Assembly: GCA_023398495.1 (NCBI GenBank)
Contig: JAEWSG010000005.1
Location: 1-64,000, forward strand
Length of the DNA: 64,000 nt
Direction: 5' to 3'
Source: Bacillota bacterium
GTDB taxonomy: Bacteria; Bacillota; Clostridia; Acetivibrionales; Acetivibrionaceae
Under the pieces are notes generated by a model. The model made no database searches. It was not told where the DNA came from and was given only the letters and a program-made list of their open reading frames with translations. Positions within the stretch are counted from its first letter, which is position 1, and each line of letters starts with the position of its first letter. Of the stretch, positions 26,505-35,371 are shown in pieces. Both the position numbers and the translations under genes were made by a program.

Positions 26505-27635
26505 CTAATATACTATCAAACTCTTTCCCTGAAGTTTAGTGCTATCAACATTTTCTTCTTTAGATTTAGGTATAGTTACAGTCTCGGCATTACCATCACT
26601 AATATATTGACCTTCTCTTGTAAGGTTTTTAATCCACCATGCCAAATCAGCATCAACAGGTTTAATACCTGATGCCCTTACTCTATGAATGGAAAGTGGA
26701 TTAAACAATTTACTGACCGGAGATAATGCTGGATCCCAGCCAACTTCCATTATCCCGAAATTCTCATATTTTGTCCCTTCATATTCACCTTTATGAACAT
26801 ATTGCTGTAAACTTTTCGAAGGAGCACCATAGGGTAGCGAAAAAGTGTACATATTGTATTGAGGTACTAATTCGTACATAGTCTTCTGATTAAGACCTAT
26901 TTCCTTTTGAATGTGATTTGCATCTTTGGCTTCTTTAAGGTTTATATGAGTATAAGTGTGATTACCAATCTCAAAACCTTTGTCAACTAGATATTTTAAT
27001 CTCTGCTCTAATGTGCCTTCACCATTGAAAGTACTATTTCCAAGATTTACATAGAAAGTACCTTCAACACCAAAATCAGGGTGCGTCTTGTTAAATTCTT
27101 CAATAATACCTACTGCTGAGTTTTTATTTGCAGCAAGGCTTCCTCCCTCATTTATAAGGTTAAATTGTCCTTGCGTGCCATCATCAAAAGTAAATATCAT
27201 CGGTATACATCCTGGCGGTACGGAAATGTTGTTATTTAAATAATCAGTCATGCTGGTAAGCCTGTAACCTTTTTCATAAAGGCTGGGCAAAAGCTTCCTG
27301 AACTCGTCAAAAGTTGTAGTATATTCTCCATTGTCATATTTGGAGGGTGTAAAAGATTCCACAAAGTTGTGGAACATTACAACCATTATCTTACCAGATT
27401 CATCCGGTTTGACCACTTGAACGTCAATTGTGGGAGCTGGAGTAGCTTCAACCTTGTCAGGTGTTGGTGAAACAGCTGCATTTTCAGTTGGTACCGCAGA
27501 AGGTGGAGATGAAACACCTGGTTTTTTTACATCATCTAATTTGGAACTATTCGAACATCCTGACAGCATAAGGGATAATGTCAACATAATTACCGCAACA
27601 CTTTTTGCAAGGCTAGCTCTAAATATAGAGGTCAT
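26505..27635 (-). CDS. polysaccharide deacetylase lipoprotein (NodB fold)
   Basis: About 376 aa. A signal peptide ends in a lipobox (LMLSGC), so the protein is membrane-anchored outside. A Pro/Thr/Val-rich linker (about 30-75) precedes the catalytic domain: MVVMFHNFVE, the metal-binding FTFDDGTQG (Asp-Asp) and the zinc ligands in GNHTYTHINL, with a C-terminal catalytic segment FSLPYG. Such enzymes remove acetyl groups from peptidoglycan or other glycans; the substrate is not known here. The start at MTSIF is preferred since GGAG lies 9 nt upstream, inside the frame of a longer alternative. Confidence 0.9.
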   Translation of the reverse strand: MTSIFRASLAKSVAVIMLTLSLMLSGCSNSSKLDDVKKPGVSSPPSAVPTENAAVSPTPDKVEATPAPTIDVQVVKPDESGKIMVVMFHNFVESFTPSKYDNGEYTTTFDEFRKLLPSLYEKGYRLTSMTDYLNNNISVPPGCIPMIFTFDDGTQGQFNLINEGGSLAANKNSAVGIIEEFNKTHPDFGVEGTFYVNLGNSTFNGEGTLEQRLKYLVDKGFEIGNHTYTHINLKEAKDANHIQKEIGLNQKTMYELVPQYNMYTFSLPYGAPSKSLQQYVHKGEYEGTKYENFGIMEVGWDPALSPVSKLFNPLSIHRVRASGIKPVDADLAWWIKNLTREGQYISDGNAETVTIPKSKEENVDSTKLQGKSLIVY

Positions 27636-27650
27636 CGTTATTCGCTCCAT

Positions 27651-28128
27651 TCGTCTATGAGTATTTTAATAATAACCTATCCAAATCCTATAAGTCTTAT
27701 TTGTTTAGAAATATGCTGCTAAATAAGATAAGGTTACTTTTTTCTTATGTAGTGTGGAACCTATCGAGAAGAAAAACTAAATTTAAGAGTAGCATCTATT
27801 CCTTGAAATGACTTAATAGAAACTTCTATTAAGAAATATAGATATGCTCCACACCACCAGCTTAAAGCTGTGAAATATACTAAATCAATTACAAATCTAT
27901 TTGGTATTTTTCTTCTAATTCATAGGTTCCGATAATTTAATTATATCTATTCGTGCAAAAATTTCAAATGTAATTTTCACCTTAGTGCATTTTAACATTA
28001 CCATTTTGAATTTTTCTGTAATGTTAAAATGCACTTCATCTATTTGTGGTCTTGGCCACATGTGCATTTTAACATTACGGTTTAAATTTCTTCATAATGT
28101 TAAAATGCACTTCATCACAAATTATTAC
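27651..28128. other. structured intergenic region before the deacetylase
   Basis: A 478-bp gap with no gene. It holds a weak long-range inverted repeat (GTGTGGA near 27753 and TCCACAC near 27850), an inner CTTAATAG/CTATTAAG hairpin (about 27809-27830), and the tandem hairpins at 27984-28110. Confidence 0.5.
27984..28110. repeat. tandem duplicated palindrome (two long hairpins)
   Basis: Hairpin 1: AGTGCATTTTAACATTAC (27984-28001) pairs perfectly with 28018-28035. Hairpin 2: GTGCATTTTAACATTA (28062-28077) pairs with 28095-28110. Thus a 16-bp word occurs four times in alternating orientation. A small TGTGG/CCACA hairpin (28045-28060) lies between them. It sits just after the LTA-synthase-like gene. 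Confidence 0.9.
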
Positions 28129-30018
28129 CTACTTCTGAAACTCAATTTTTTTGTACGCATTCTTTTCCAGGATCAAATCGGAAATCTTTAAGTCCTCAAG
28201 GTATTCATTTATTTTCTGGTCATAGTCTGCTTTATTAAGCTCTTGTCCATTCTTGAAATTATATACCTTATCTTCATCACTAAAGTAATAAAATTCATCA
28301 GTTACGACCGAGCTGTTTCTAAAAACTGCATAGCCTTCATCACTGTTAAGCATATCTTTTCCAATCCCAAAATAACCATCTAATCCCATGAGGTTCATTA
28401 TTGTAGGATTTATATCAATCTGACCGCCCGATTTTTCAATTACTCCGCTGTCTAGTCCTTTACAACGCATAAAAACTGGCACCTTCTGTAGTTTTGCCCA
28501 ATTGAGCTTGCTGTCACTTCCGTTAAGGAGTTTAAATAAGTCGTCTCCCCCTTGTGCTTTAGGCAGTCCATGGTGATCCCCATAAATCACCAACAGGCTT
28601 TCATCATATAGTCCTTGCTCCTTAAGCTTTTCAATAAAGCGTCCAATAGCAGCATCCGCATAATTCTGAGCCTTCAGATAATTACCAAGATAAGTCTTTT
28701 CAAACTCTCCCACATCAAAAGTCTGTTTATCTTCAAAATATGAATACGGGTGATGGCTTGAAAGAGTTACAAGAAACGAGTAAAAAGGCTTGCTTTTATC
28801 AATCTTTTCTAAAGTCTGTCTGTAAAAAGAATCATCACTTAAGGCCCATCCTCCCCAGCCAATGAATTCATCCATTACAAGGTCATTCTGACTTATAAAA
28901 TCATCAAACCCAATAGCTTTGTACATTTCTGTCCTGTTCCAAAAACTTGGAGAATAAGCATGAGCTGCATAGGAATTGTAACCCGATTCTTTCAACATTT
29001 TTGGCAGTGAGTAAAAGTCATTTGTTGCAAATCTGAAGTATGCCGTTCCTTCCTTAGCCGGGTATAAAGAATTATTTGTCATAAACTCCGCGTCCGAAGT
29101 GTTACCTCCTGCCACCTGCACATACATATTATCAAAATATACACTATCTTCCATCAATTTGTTCAGGTTAGGAGTAACTTCTTTCCCTCCAACTTTTAAT
29201 CCGATAACAAACTGCTGTAGTGCTTCAACCTGTATTACAATTAAGTTTTTATCCTTTGCTATACCTGTATATTTACTACGGGTTGAATTTTTGCTCTTTT
29301 TATCTAAGTATCCTACTATATCCTGCCTTTCCTGACTGGTCAAGTTTTTATCCCTTAAGTTCTCAGCTATAAATTTCTTGGTATCAAAGTAATGAAAGTA
29401 TCCTATGCCAAAATTCTTTACGATATAATTATTATCATAAATAGACATATCGTTTTGTCCTCTGGCTATTGTAAATGAAGCTACTCCAAGAGCAAAAGCC
29501 ACCACCGAAACCAGTAACCTGTTTATAATAGAACTCTTAACCGCTTTCTTTCTAAAAATTATGGAAAATGCTAAAAACAGTGGCAAATCAAAAAAATACA
29601 AAATATCACTTTTTCTTAGCAAACTGACAATACTACCTCCAATAGAGCCTAAATATCTGGCATTAGATATTACAGGAACTGTAATAATTGTACTATAATA
29701 ACGAAAATATACTGCGTCAGCAAATAATAACACGGACAAAAATACATTGGCTATAAGGAATAAAACTTTATTTCTCGAATAAAAAATGAATAAAATAGAA
29801 AACATAATTAAAATAAAACCTATACTTGATAAACCCATAAATATATTTATTTTAGATAAAAGGGGTTTGAAACTAATGTGGTTCTGGAACTGCATCAAAA
29901 TGCCTTTACAAAAAACAGAACCTGCAAAAAATATAATATAAATAAGGTCAAGCAAATTGAATTGTTTTGTAATACCAGCAAACGGATTGGTTTTAATCCT
30001 TTCAAGTGTTATATTCAT
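28129..30018 (-). CDS. LTA-synthase-family membrane phosphotransferase
   Basis: About 629 aa. Five membrane segments in the first 190 residues are followed by an extracellular sulfatase-fold domain. The catalytic threonine is in VAGGNTSDAEFMTNNSLYP, and metal-binding residues are in SSHHPY and VIYGDHHGLP. Members transfer glycerol-phosphate from phosphatidylglycerol to build lipoteichoic acid or modify surface glycans; the exact polymer is unknown. The start at MNITLERI is chosen because GAGGAG sits 8 nt upstream, inside a longer alternative frame. Confidence 0.92.
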   Translation of the reverse strand: MNITLERIKTNPFAGITKQFNLLDLIYIIFFAGSVFCKGILMQFQNHISFKPLLSKINIFMGLSSIGFILIMFSILFIFYSRNKVLFLIANVFLSVLLFADAVYFRYYSTIITVPVISNARYLGSIGGSIVSLLRKSDILYFFDLPLFLAFSIIFRKKAVKSSIINRLLVSVVAFALGVASFTIARGQNDMSIYDNNYIVKNFGIGYFHYFDTKKFIAENLRDKNLTSQERQDIVGYLDKKSKNSTRSKYTGIAKDKNLIVIQVEALQQFVIGLKVGGKEVTPNLNKLMEDSVYFDNMYVQVAGGNTSDAEFMTNNSLYPAKEGTAYFRFATNDFYSLPKMLKESGYNSYAAHAYSPSFWNRTEMYKAIGFDDFISQNDLVMDEFIGWGGWALSDDSFYRQTLEKIDKSKPFYSFLVTLSSHHPYSYFEDKQTFDVGEFEKTYLGNYLKAQNYADAAIGRFIEKLKEQGLYDESLLVIYGDHHGLPKAQGGDDLFKLLNGSDSKLNWAKLQKVPVFMRCKGLDSGVIEKSGGQIDINPTIMNLMGLDGYFGIGKDMLNSDEGYAVFRNSSVVTDEFYYFSDEDKVYNFKNGQELNKADYDQKINEYLEDLKISDLILEKNAYKKIEFQK

Positions 30019-30135
30019 ATAAAAACTCCTCACAAAAGATTTTAAATAGTAAATGAACTAAATATAAGCCTAAATCAATTTATAAAAAAAATCAAGTGAG
30101 TTTTATGGATAATTATTATTAGATAATTACAGGAT

Positions 30136-30609
30136 TTATATTTTTCCACCACATTTTGGACAAAACAAATAGCCAGTGTCAACATTTAATTCCACAAAGC
30201 TTTCACAACTACTACAATACTTTTTCACTTCAAAACTATCGTCATCATACTTTTTTGAAGACTCCCCATCTATACTATCGAGAACCCTTTTAAATTTGTC
30301 TTTGTCTATTGGAGTTTTGATTATTGCACTAATTTTTTTACTGTCAAAATCACTAATATCAAGGGAATTACTTGAAGAAATGATACACTTTATATTTGGA
30401 TACTGAATTTTTATGACAGATATAAGTTGGTCTCCATTAAGTTCCTTCATAACGTAATTTACAATTATAATATCAGGACAAAAATCATGAACAGCGACTA
30501 ATGCATTATATTCATCACTAATATGAACTTCGTAATTCATTGAATTGAGTATATCCTTCATTATTTGATTTTGTAGCTTACTATCGTTAATTAATAGCAC
30601 CTTTTTCAT
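30136..30609 (-). CDS. degenerate receiver-domain protein with C-terminal zinc ribbon
   Basis: 157 aa. Residues 1-115 follow the response-regulator fold (KKVLLINDSKLQNQIMKDIL). The acidic pair reads N-D and the phospho-acceptor segment is PDIIIVNYVM, where active receivers have Asp in place of Asn. The conserved Lys is kept (IIKTPIDKDKF). The C-terminal 30 residues form a zinc ribbon with two Cys pairs (CSSC and CPKC). There is no DNA-binding domain and no kinase nearby. It probably works as an unphosphorylated scaffold; this is inference. Confidence 0.8.
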   Translation of the reverse strand: MKKVLLINDSKLQNQIMKDILNSMNYEVHISDEYNALVAVHDFCPDIIIVNYVMKELNGDQLISVIKIQYPNIKCIISSSNSLDISDFDSKKISAIIKTPIDKDKFKRVLDSIDGESSKKYDDDSFEVKKYCSSCESFVELNVDTGYLFCPKCGGKI

Positions 30610-30660
30610 TATGCATTTTCTCCTATATCCAGTACTTTTTAATACAATAAAGATTTATCA

Positions 30661-31335
30661 TTAACGTCTTCCCGGACAGACCTTTACACATATACCACAC
30701 ACAGAACCTCTGCCAATATGCTTAAAATTTGAATTCATATAATCACTGCATGCCTTTGCATCAATGATATCACTTCTGCTACATCCTTCAGACCATAATT
30801 TTCCAGACAAAGCCATAGCAGGGCAACCTTTTACACATATGTTACAGTCCCCGCAACGCTCAGCCACAACAGCATTATTGCACGGAATCTCCATATTTGT
30901 CAGTATAGTGCCTAATCTAACCCTTGGACCATATTGTAAGCTGATAAAAAGTCCGTTTTTTCCGACCCAACCCAAACCTGCCTTAACGGCCGCTGTTTTG
31001 TGGGGAAAAATCCCTGAATATTTATCTTTCACATCATTAACCGTTTGTGATGCCGGTACGGCTAGAACCTTGTACCCTCTTTCCTGTATCATTAGGAGAG
31101 TCCTGAGAGTAATCTGATCAATTAATGCATTAACCGCCCTATAGTGATGAAAATACGTGAATGTAGGTTTATCTGTTATCTCATCAATAATATAATCGGA
31201 TAATCTTACTCCAATAGATATAGCATATTTGAGTTCTCTTAATTTTTCCGGAAGTTGATTAGACACATCAGAATATCCAACCATTGATGCACCTAGCTCC
31301 TTTAGCTTCCTCTCAATTTCATATATAAATTCCAA
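30661..31335 (-). CDS. QueG-like iron-sulfur protein
   Basis: 224 aa. An N-terminal corrinoid-reductase-like domain (YEIERKLKELGASMVGYSDV onward) precedes ferredoxin-type clusters: CGDCNICVKGCP (about 160-171) and CGICVKVCPG at the extreme C-terminus, together ligating [4Fe-4S] clusters. It resembles epoxyqueuosine reductase but is much shorter than true QueG (about 350-380 aa) and lacks its C-terminal HEAT repeats. A redox role with a corrinoid cofactor is plausible; substrate unknown. Confidence 0.75.
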   Translation of the reverse strand: MEFIYEIERKLKELGASMVGYSDVSNQLPEKLRELKYAISIGVRLSDYIIDEITDKPTFTYFHHYRAVNALIDQITLRTLLMIQERGYKVLAVPASQTVNDVKDKYSGIFPHKTAAVKAGLGWVGKNGLFISLQYGPRVRLGTILTNMEIPCNNAVVAERCGDCNICVKGCPAMALSGKLWSEGCSRSDIIDAKACSDYMNSNFKHIGRGSVCGICVKVCPGRR

Positions 31336-31533
31336 AGCTGCACCCTCTCATTTTATAAGCATTAAAAATCAATCGCTAATACCTTACAAAATCTCACATT
31401 ATATATTAGCATAATTAGCACTCATTTAAAAGCAACAGAATTTTTCCAAAAGCATTACGGGCAATATAGCTAATAATAATAAAACTATGGTATAATACTT
31501 AGCAGTATATACTTGACATGGCGGAGGTATCCT

Positions 31534-32070
31534 ATGGGTGTAATAAATAACAGAGAACTTGCTGAAAATAAGCTTATTCTTCTTTATATTATTGATGTAG
31601 CAAACATGCCAATAAGCAATTTGCAAATAACAAAGATAATTCTGGAAAACCAATTTATGAATTATTTTATGTTTCAACAGTTTTTAAATGAGTTATGCGA
31701 AGTTGAATATCTGGCTTCTGAAATCATAGATAATAAAACCTTTTATTCAATAACAGCATCGGGCAAACAAACACTGAGCTACTTTATAAGCCATATTCCA
31801 ATTGGTGTGAAAAACCGTATTGATAATAGTATTACAGAAATAAGAAAAAGAATTAAAAATGAAACTTTAGTTAAAGCAGATTATACACCTGAAAGTGAAA
31901 ATGAGTTTTTAGTTAAATGTCAGGTACATGAAGATAATTTTTCTCTTATTGATCTTGAAATATCTGTTGGTACTAAAAGCGATTGTCATACCATTTGCGA
32001 AAACTGGAAAAAGCACTCAAGTCAAATATATAGCGAAATACTTGAAAGTTTAATAAGAAGAAGAGAATAA
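31534..32070 (+). CDS. DUF4364-family protein
   Basis: 178 aa, soluble. The N-terminal half looks like a winged helix (ILLYIIDVANMPISNLQITK, then NELCEVEYLASEI and ITASGKQTLSYF), and the C-terminal half is a mixed alpha/beta domain. DUF4364 members are conserved single-copy proteins of clostridia with no settled function; a DNA-binding regulator is a reasonable guess. The ATG at 31534 is preferred because GCGGAGGT precedes it by 5-9 nt. It is not linked to its neighbours, which face the other way. Confidence 0.8.
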   Translation: MGVINNRELAENKLILLYIIDVANMPISNLQITKIILENQFMNYFMFQQFLNELCEVEYLASEIIDNKTFYSITASGKQTLSYFISHIPIGVKNRIDNSITEIRKRIKNETLVKADYTPESENEFLVKCQVHEDNFSLIDLEISVGTKSDCHTICENWKKHSSQIYSEILESLIRRRE

Positions 32071-32088
32071 ACTCTTTTTCTTATTAAG

Positions 32089-32187
32089 GGATAACGAAAA
32101 AATAACATCCCATTTTCATATTTTGAAAACATTATTAAGTCAAGTTTTTTCGTTATCCAGAGTAGGAACTTATATTTTAGTCGTACC
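32089..32187 (+). repeat. family B hairpin repeat, best copy
   Basis: GGATAACGAAAAAA (32089-32102) pairs perfectly with TTTTTTCGTTATCC (32145-32158), a 14-bp stem with a 42-nt loop, followed by the conserved tail GTAGGAACTTATATTTTAGT. It lies between the convergent DUF4364 and yhbY genes and could act as their shared terminator. Confidence 0.85.
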
Positions 32188-32215
32188 AAACATAAAACCA
32201 TACTTAATCTATCGG

Positions 32216-32506
32216 TTATGGCAGTACCAAAACTTTATTTTCTTTTGATTCCTTATATAAAACAAATTTATTTCCAATAACCTGAACTACTTCCGAACCG
32301 GTAAGGTTCGCAGCTTCATCACATACTTCCCTTGTGTCTTCCACCGAGTTTTTTAGCACTGAAACTTTTATCAGCTCTCTAGCTTCAAGAGCGTCATTAA
32401 ACTGTTTCACCATATTATCGTTAATTCCGCCTTTACCCACCTGAAATATCGGGTCGATATTGTTGGCCAAACTTCTTAAATAACTACGTTGTTTACCTGT
32501 CAGCAT
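32216..32506 (-). CDS. yhbY: ribosome assembly RNA-binding protein YhbY (CRM domain)
   Basis: 96 aa, a single CRM domain: LTGKQRSYLRSLANNIDPIF, the RNA-binding GKGGIND loop and KVSVLKNS. It associates with the large ribosomal subunit precursor. It is the last gene of the obgE-zinc protein-yhbY series on the minus strand. Confidence 0.93.
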   Translation of the reverse strand: MLTGKQRSYLRSLANNIDPIFQVGKGGINDNMVKQFNDALEARELIKVSVLKNSVEDTREVCDEAANLTGSEVVQVIGNKFVLYKESKENKVLVLP

Positions 32507-32602
32507 TTACTTCATTCTCCTTTATAATCTATACTACAGAAATCGAACCTTATAATTTTTATAAATAAATAATAGGGATAGAATTCTCTATCCCTCAGAC
32601 AT

Positions 32603-32791
32603 TCACACTTCAACTTCTTTTCGGCTTTTCCTCCTATGAACTTCATAATTGGGCTGGCCCTTCTTCCATCCGGTTCTACTCTTCTCAATAACTTGTGATG
32701 TTGCTTCCTCATTGAGTACAAAGTCATTTTTCATTGGACAAAAATATGCAGCACTGTTGGTTTTACAATTTTCACATTTTATGCACTCCAT
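32603..32791 (-). CDS. small Cys-containing protein, 62 aa
   Basis: MECIKCENCKTNSAAYFCPM carries a CxxCxxC motif and a further Cys, so a zinc site is likely. The C-terminus is strongly basic (GWKKGQPNYEVHRRKSRKEV), consistent with RNA or ribosome binding. Its place between obgE and yhbY fits a ribosome-related job. An in-register frame in another phase (32512-32727) is a shadow of this gene. Confidence 0.75.
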   Translation of the reverse strand: MECIKCENCKTNSAAYFCPMKNDFVLNEEATSQVIEKSRTGWKKGQPNYEVHRRKSRKEVEV

Positions 32792-32915
32792 AACCCTTAC
32801 TATTGTCCCTCCGTTTTTTATAATACAGTTTGTTATATATATATTTTACAACACAAAAAGTATGTTTGTCCAGTAGTTCTTTTTGCCCATTTCCCTTTCC
32901 CAACCGGCAAAGTAA

Positions 32916-34190
32916 CTACCTTAAATACTCAAATTCAAGGTCGTACATCTTTACAGTGTCGCCTTCGTTAATTCCCATATTTTCCAAAGCATCAACAACA
33001 CCCTTTTTTTTGATCGACCTCTGGAAATATTGAAGGGACTCATAATTATTAAAGTTGGTTGAATTTACTAATTTGCGAACCCATGCACCTTCAACAACAA
33101 AAACCTCATTTTCCCTATGAATTTGATATGGTTCTTCTTCTTGGACTGAATAAACTACTTCATCCTCTAAATTATCGGACATAATAGTATCAGGTATTTC
33201 ATCAAGCTTTTGAGAAACATAATAAAATAATTCTTTGAGGCCACGGCTGGTTGCAGCAGAAATTGGAAACACCTTATATCCTTTGCGTTCTAACTCTTCA
33301 GTTAATACTTTGAGGTTTTCCTCTGCACCAGTAACATCCATCTTATTTGCAGCAACAATCTGAGGCTTTTCGAAAAGCTTTGGGTTGTATTGTTTTAATT
33401 CACTGTTAATAGTATCGAAGTCATTTAAAGGATCTCTATCTTCAGAACCCGAAACATCAACTACGTGAATGAGCATCCTGGTCCTCTCCACGTGTCTTAG
33501 AAATCGATGTCCTAATCCGGTTCCCTCATGGGCACCCTCAATCAGACCTGGAATATCGGCTAACACAAAACTTTTGCCTTCGTCTATTCTTACAACTCCG
33601 AGGTTTGGTTCTATGGTTGTAAAATGATAGTTTGCAATCTTGGGTGCAGCAGCAGAAACCATAGATAAAATAGTAGACTTCCCAACATTCGGAAAACCCA
33701 AAAGACCCACGTCAGCCAAAAGCTTTAATTCAAGCATGGCATTGTACTCTTCCCCCGGATCCCCACTTTTAGCAAAGTTGGGCACCTGCCTTGTTGGAGT
33801 CGCAAAGTGCTGATTTCCGGCCCCGCCTTTTCCGCCTTTTGCTACAACAACTTTTTCCCCGGGAGTAATCAGATCGGCAATAATACGCCCTGTTTCCTCT
33901 TCCTTTATAAGTGTACCTACAGGAACTTTTATTATCAAATCTTCTGCACCGCGACCGGAGCAATTTCCAGCCCCACCGTTCTGACCTGATTCGGCCCTGT
34001 ACTTCCTTTTATACCTGAAATCCTGCAGAGTCCTCATACCTTCATCTGCAACAAATATAACGTCTCCGCCTTTTCCTCCGTCTCCACCATCAGGGCCACC
34101 TTTAGCTATGTACTTTTCCCTGTGGAAGGAAACCGCACCATTTCCACCGTCTCCGGCCTTGATATAGATCTTTGCACTATCAATAAACAT
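32916..34190 (-). CDS. obgE: GTPase Obg/CgtA
   Basis: 424 aa essential GTPase linked to 50S assembly and sporulation. The N-terminal Obg fold is glycine-rich (MFIDSAKIYIKAGDGGNGAV to GRGAEDLIIKVPVGT), the G domain has GFPNVGKSTILS (G1), FTTIEPNLGV (G2), LADIPGLIEGA (G3) and NKMD (G4), and a C-terminal OCT domain (ENEVFVVEGAWVRKLVNSTN) is present. The start at MFIDSA is chosen since GGAG lies 9 nt upstream; a longer frame begins at 34211. Confidence 0.97.
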   Translation of the reverse strand: MFIDSAKIYIKAGDGGNGAVSFHREKYIAKGGPDGGDGGKGGDVIFVADEGMRTLQDFRYKRKYRAESGQNGGAGNCSGRGAEDLIIKVPVGTLIKEEETGRIIADLITPGEKVVVAKGGKGGAGNQHFATPTRQVPNFAKSGDPGEEYNAMLELKLLADVGLLGFPNVGKSTILSMVSAAAPKIANYHFTTIEPNLGVVRIDEGKSFVLADIPGLIEGAHEGTGLGHRFLRHVERTRMLIHVVDVSGSEDRDPLNDFDTINSELKQYNPKLFEKPQIVAANKMDVTGAEENLKVLTEELERKGYKVFPISAATSRGLKELFYYVSQKLDEIPDTIMSDNLEDEVVYSVQEEEPYQIHRENEVFVVEGAWVRKLVNSTNFNNYESLQYFQRSIKKKGVVDALENMGINEGDTVKMYDLEFEYLR

Positions 34191-34250
34191 TAATTTCAAC
34201 TCCATAATCAATGGTTTTTCACCATATTAGTATTTCTCATAAATAAAATT

Positions 34251-34276
34251 AAAATCCCGGTATTTACCGGGATTTT
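34251..34276 (-). terminator. terminator between rpmA and obgE
   Basis: AAAATCCCGGTA/TACCGGGATTTT, a 12-bp stem with a 2-nt loop, T-rich on both sides. It separates the rplU-prp-rpmA unit from obgE. Confidence 0.85.
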
Positions 34277-34347
34277 TTATTTTTTGCTGATAGTAAGCTG
34301 TAACTCATATTAAACTCTTAAGAATCAAATCCCTAAAAGATTTAAAC

Positions 34348-34626
34348 TTATGCTGTAACAACACTTACCTGTTTTCTATCCTTACCCAATCTTGAGAACT
34401 TAACTTTACCTTCTGCTAATGCAAACAATGTATCATCTTTGCCTATACCTACATTAACACCAGGATGAATCTTTGTTCCTCTTTGTCTTACAATAATGTT
34501 CCCAGCTAAAACCGGCTGTCCATCACCTTTTTTAACTCCAAGCCTTTTAGATTCACTATCACGGCCGTTTCTGGAGCTTCCAACCCCTTTTTTATGTGCA
34601 AAAAGTTGCAAATCAACTCTTATCAT
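34348..34626 (-). CDS. rpmA: 50S ribosomal protein L27 with N-terminal processing extension
   Basis: 92 aa. The extension MIRVDLQLFAHKKG contains the LQLF-AHKKG site cut by Prp before L27 can join the ribosome. The remainder is standard L27 (GSSRNGRDSESKRLGVKKGD, VRQRGTKIHPGVNVGIGKDD). It follows prp by 3 bp. Confidence 0.98.
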   Translation of the reverse strand: MIRVDLQLFAHKKGVGSSRNGRDSESKRLGVKKGDGQPVLAGNIIVRQRGTKIHPGVNVGIGKDDTLFALAEGKVKFSRLGKDRKQVSVVTA

Positions 34627-34629
34627 CGG

Positions 34630-34959
34630 TTACACCTCCTCATCTAACACCGACACATAATCTTCGTAGGTTAATTGTAATTGTTTAAAACCTACAACTA
34701 TAGTTTCAAGTATTGTCCTGACTTTCTCTTTGAGCTCTTCAGGAATATCAGTTGGAACTGAACAAATCATGTATCCATTTTCAATTCCATAACTTTTTAT
34801 CCCAACCAACTCTTCAAGTGCATTTATACCAGTATACGCCACTACCGATACCGCTGAACATATTATATCCCGCCCTGATTCGGCAAAGCCGGCGTGTCCT
34901 TCCACTATATACTGCCATATGAAGCCACTTTCATCTCTTACTATATTGATATTAATCAT
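34630..34959 (-). CDS. prp: ribosomal-processing cysteine protease Prp
   Basis: 109 aa. GHAGFAESGRDIICSAVSVV holds the catalytic His (HAG) and Cys (ICSA). It removes the N-terminal extension of L27, which is encoded next door. It lies between rplU and rpmA, as is usual in Firmicutes. Confidence 0.97.
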   Translation of the reverse strand: MININIVRDESGFIWQYIVEGHAGFAESGRDIICSAVSVVAYTGINALEELVGIKSYGIENGYMICSVPTDIPEELKEKVRTILETIVVGFKQLQLTYEDYVSVLDEEV

Positions 34960-34974
34960 CTATCAACCATTACC

Positions 34975-35286
34975 TTATGCATTAATCTTTTCGATTTGTA
35001 CTTTTGTATAAGGCTGTCTGTGACCATTCTTTCTTCTATAGCCTTTCTTAGGCTTGTACTTGAAAATAATGATCTTCTTATCTTTACCATGGTTCAGCAC
35101 TTTAGCCTGAACAGTTGCCTTTGAAACATAAGGCACACCAAAATCAACCTTATCTCCATTTGAAACTGCAACAACTTTGTCAAAAGTAACTGAAGCACCC
35201 TCATCCTGAGTTAGTCTCTCAATGAAAACTACTTCTCCCTCTTGAACCTTGTACTGTTTTCCACCTGTCTCGATAATTGCGTACAT
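34975..35286 (-). CDS. rplU: 50S ribosomal protein L21
   Basis: 103 aa. MYAIIETGGKQYKVQEGE to the basic tail KPKKGYRRKNGHRQPYTKVQ is unmistakable. GGAGG lies 8 nt before the ATG at 35286; a second ATG three codons upstream is less likely. It heads the rplU-prp-rpmA operon. Confidence 0.98.
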   Translation of the reverse strand: MYAIIETGGKQYKVQEGEVVFIERLTQDEGASVTFDKVVAVSNGDKVDFGVPYVSKATVQAKVLNHGKDKKIIIFKYKPKKGYRRKNGHRQPYTKVQIEKINA

Positions 35287-35365
35287 ACTATACACCTCCC
35301 TACCCAGTCTCGCCAGAGAAGGCAGCAGCGTTTGCTGCGTTTTAATGCCTACACCATGCGGCTAC
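35287..35365 (-). ncRNA. candidate L21 leader (ribosomal-protein autoregulatory RNA)
   Basis: About 80 nt between the inferred start site and rplU. It contains the GTAGCCGCATGGTGTAGGC segment and GC-rich inverted arms (AACGCAGCA/TGCTGCC) that would form a structured leader. Firmicute rplU operons usually carry such an L21 leader. I base this on position and arms only. Confidence 0.55.
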
Positions 35366-35371
35366 CACGCA

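Noticed and set aside
30661..31335. Full-length epoxyqueuosine reductase (queG)
   Set aside because: Only 224 aa, lacks the usual C-terminal repeats and carries its last cluster motif at the extreme end, so only a related iron-sulfur protein can be claimed.
32512..32727. Minus-strand frame of 71 aa near yhbY
   Set aside because: It is a different phase of the 62-aa Cys-containing gene, which has the better coding signal.
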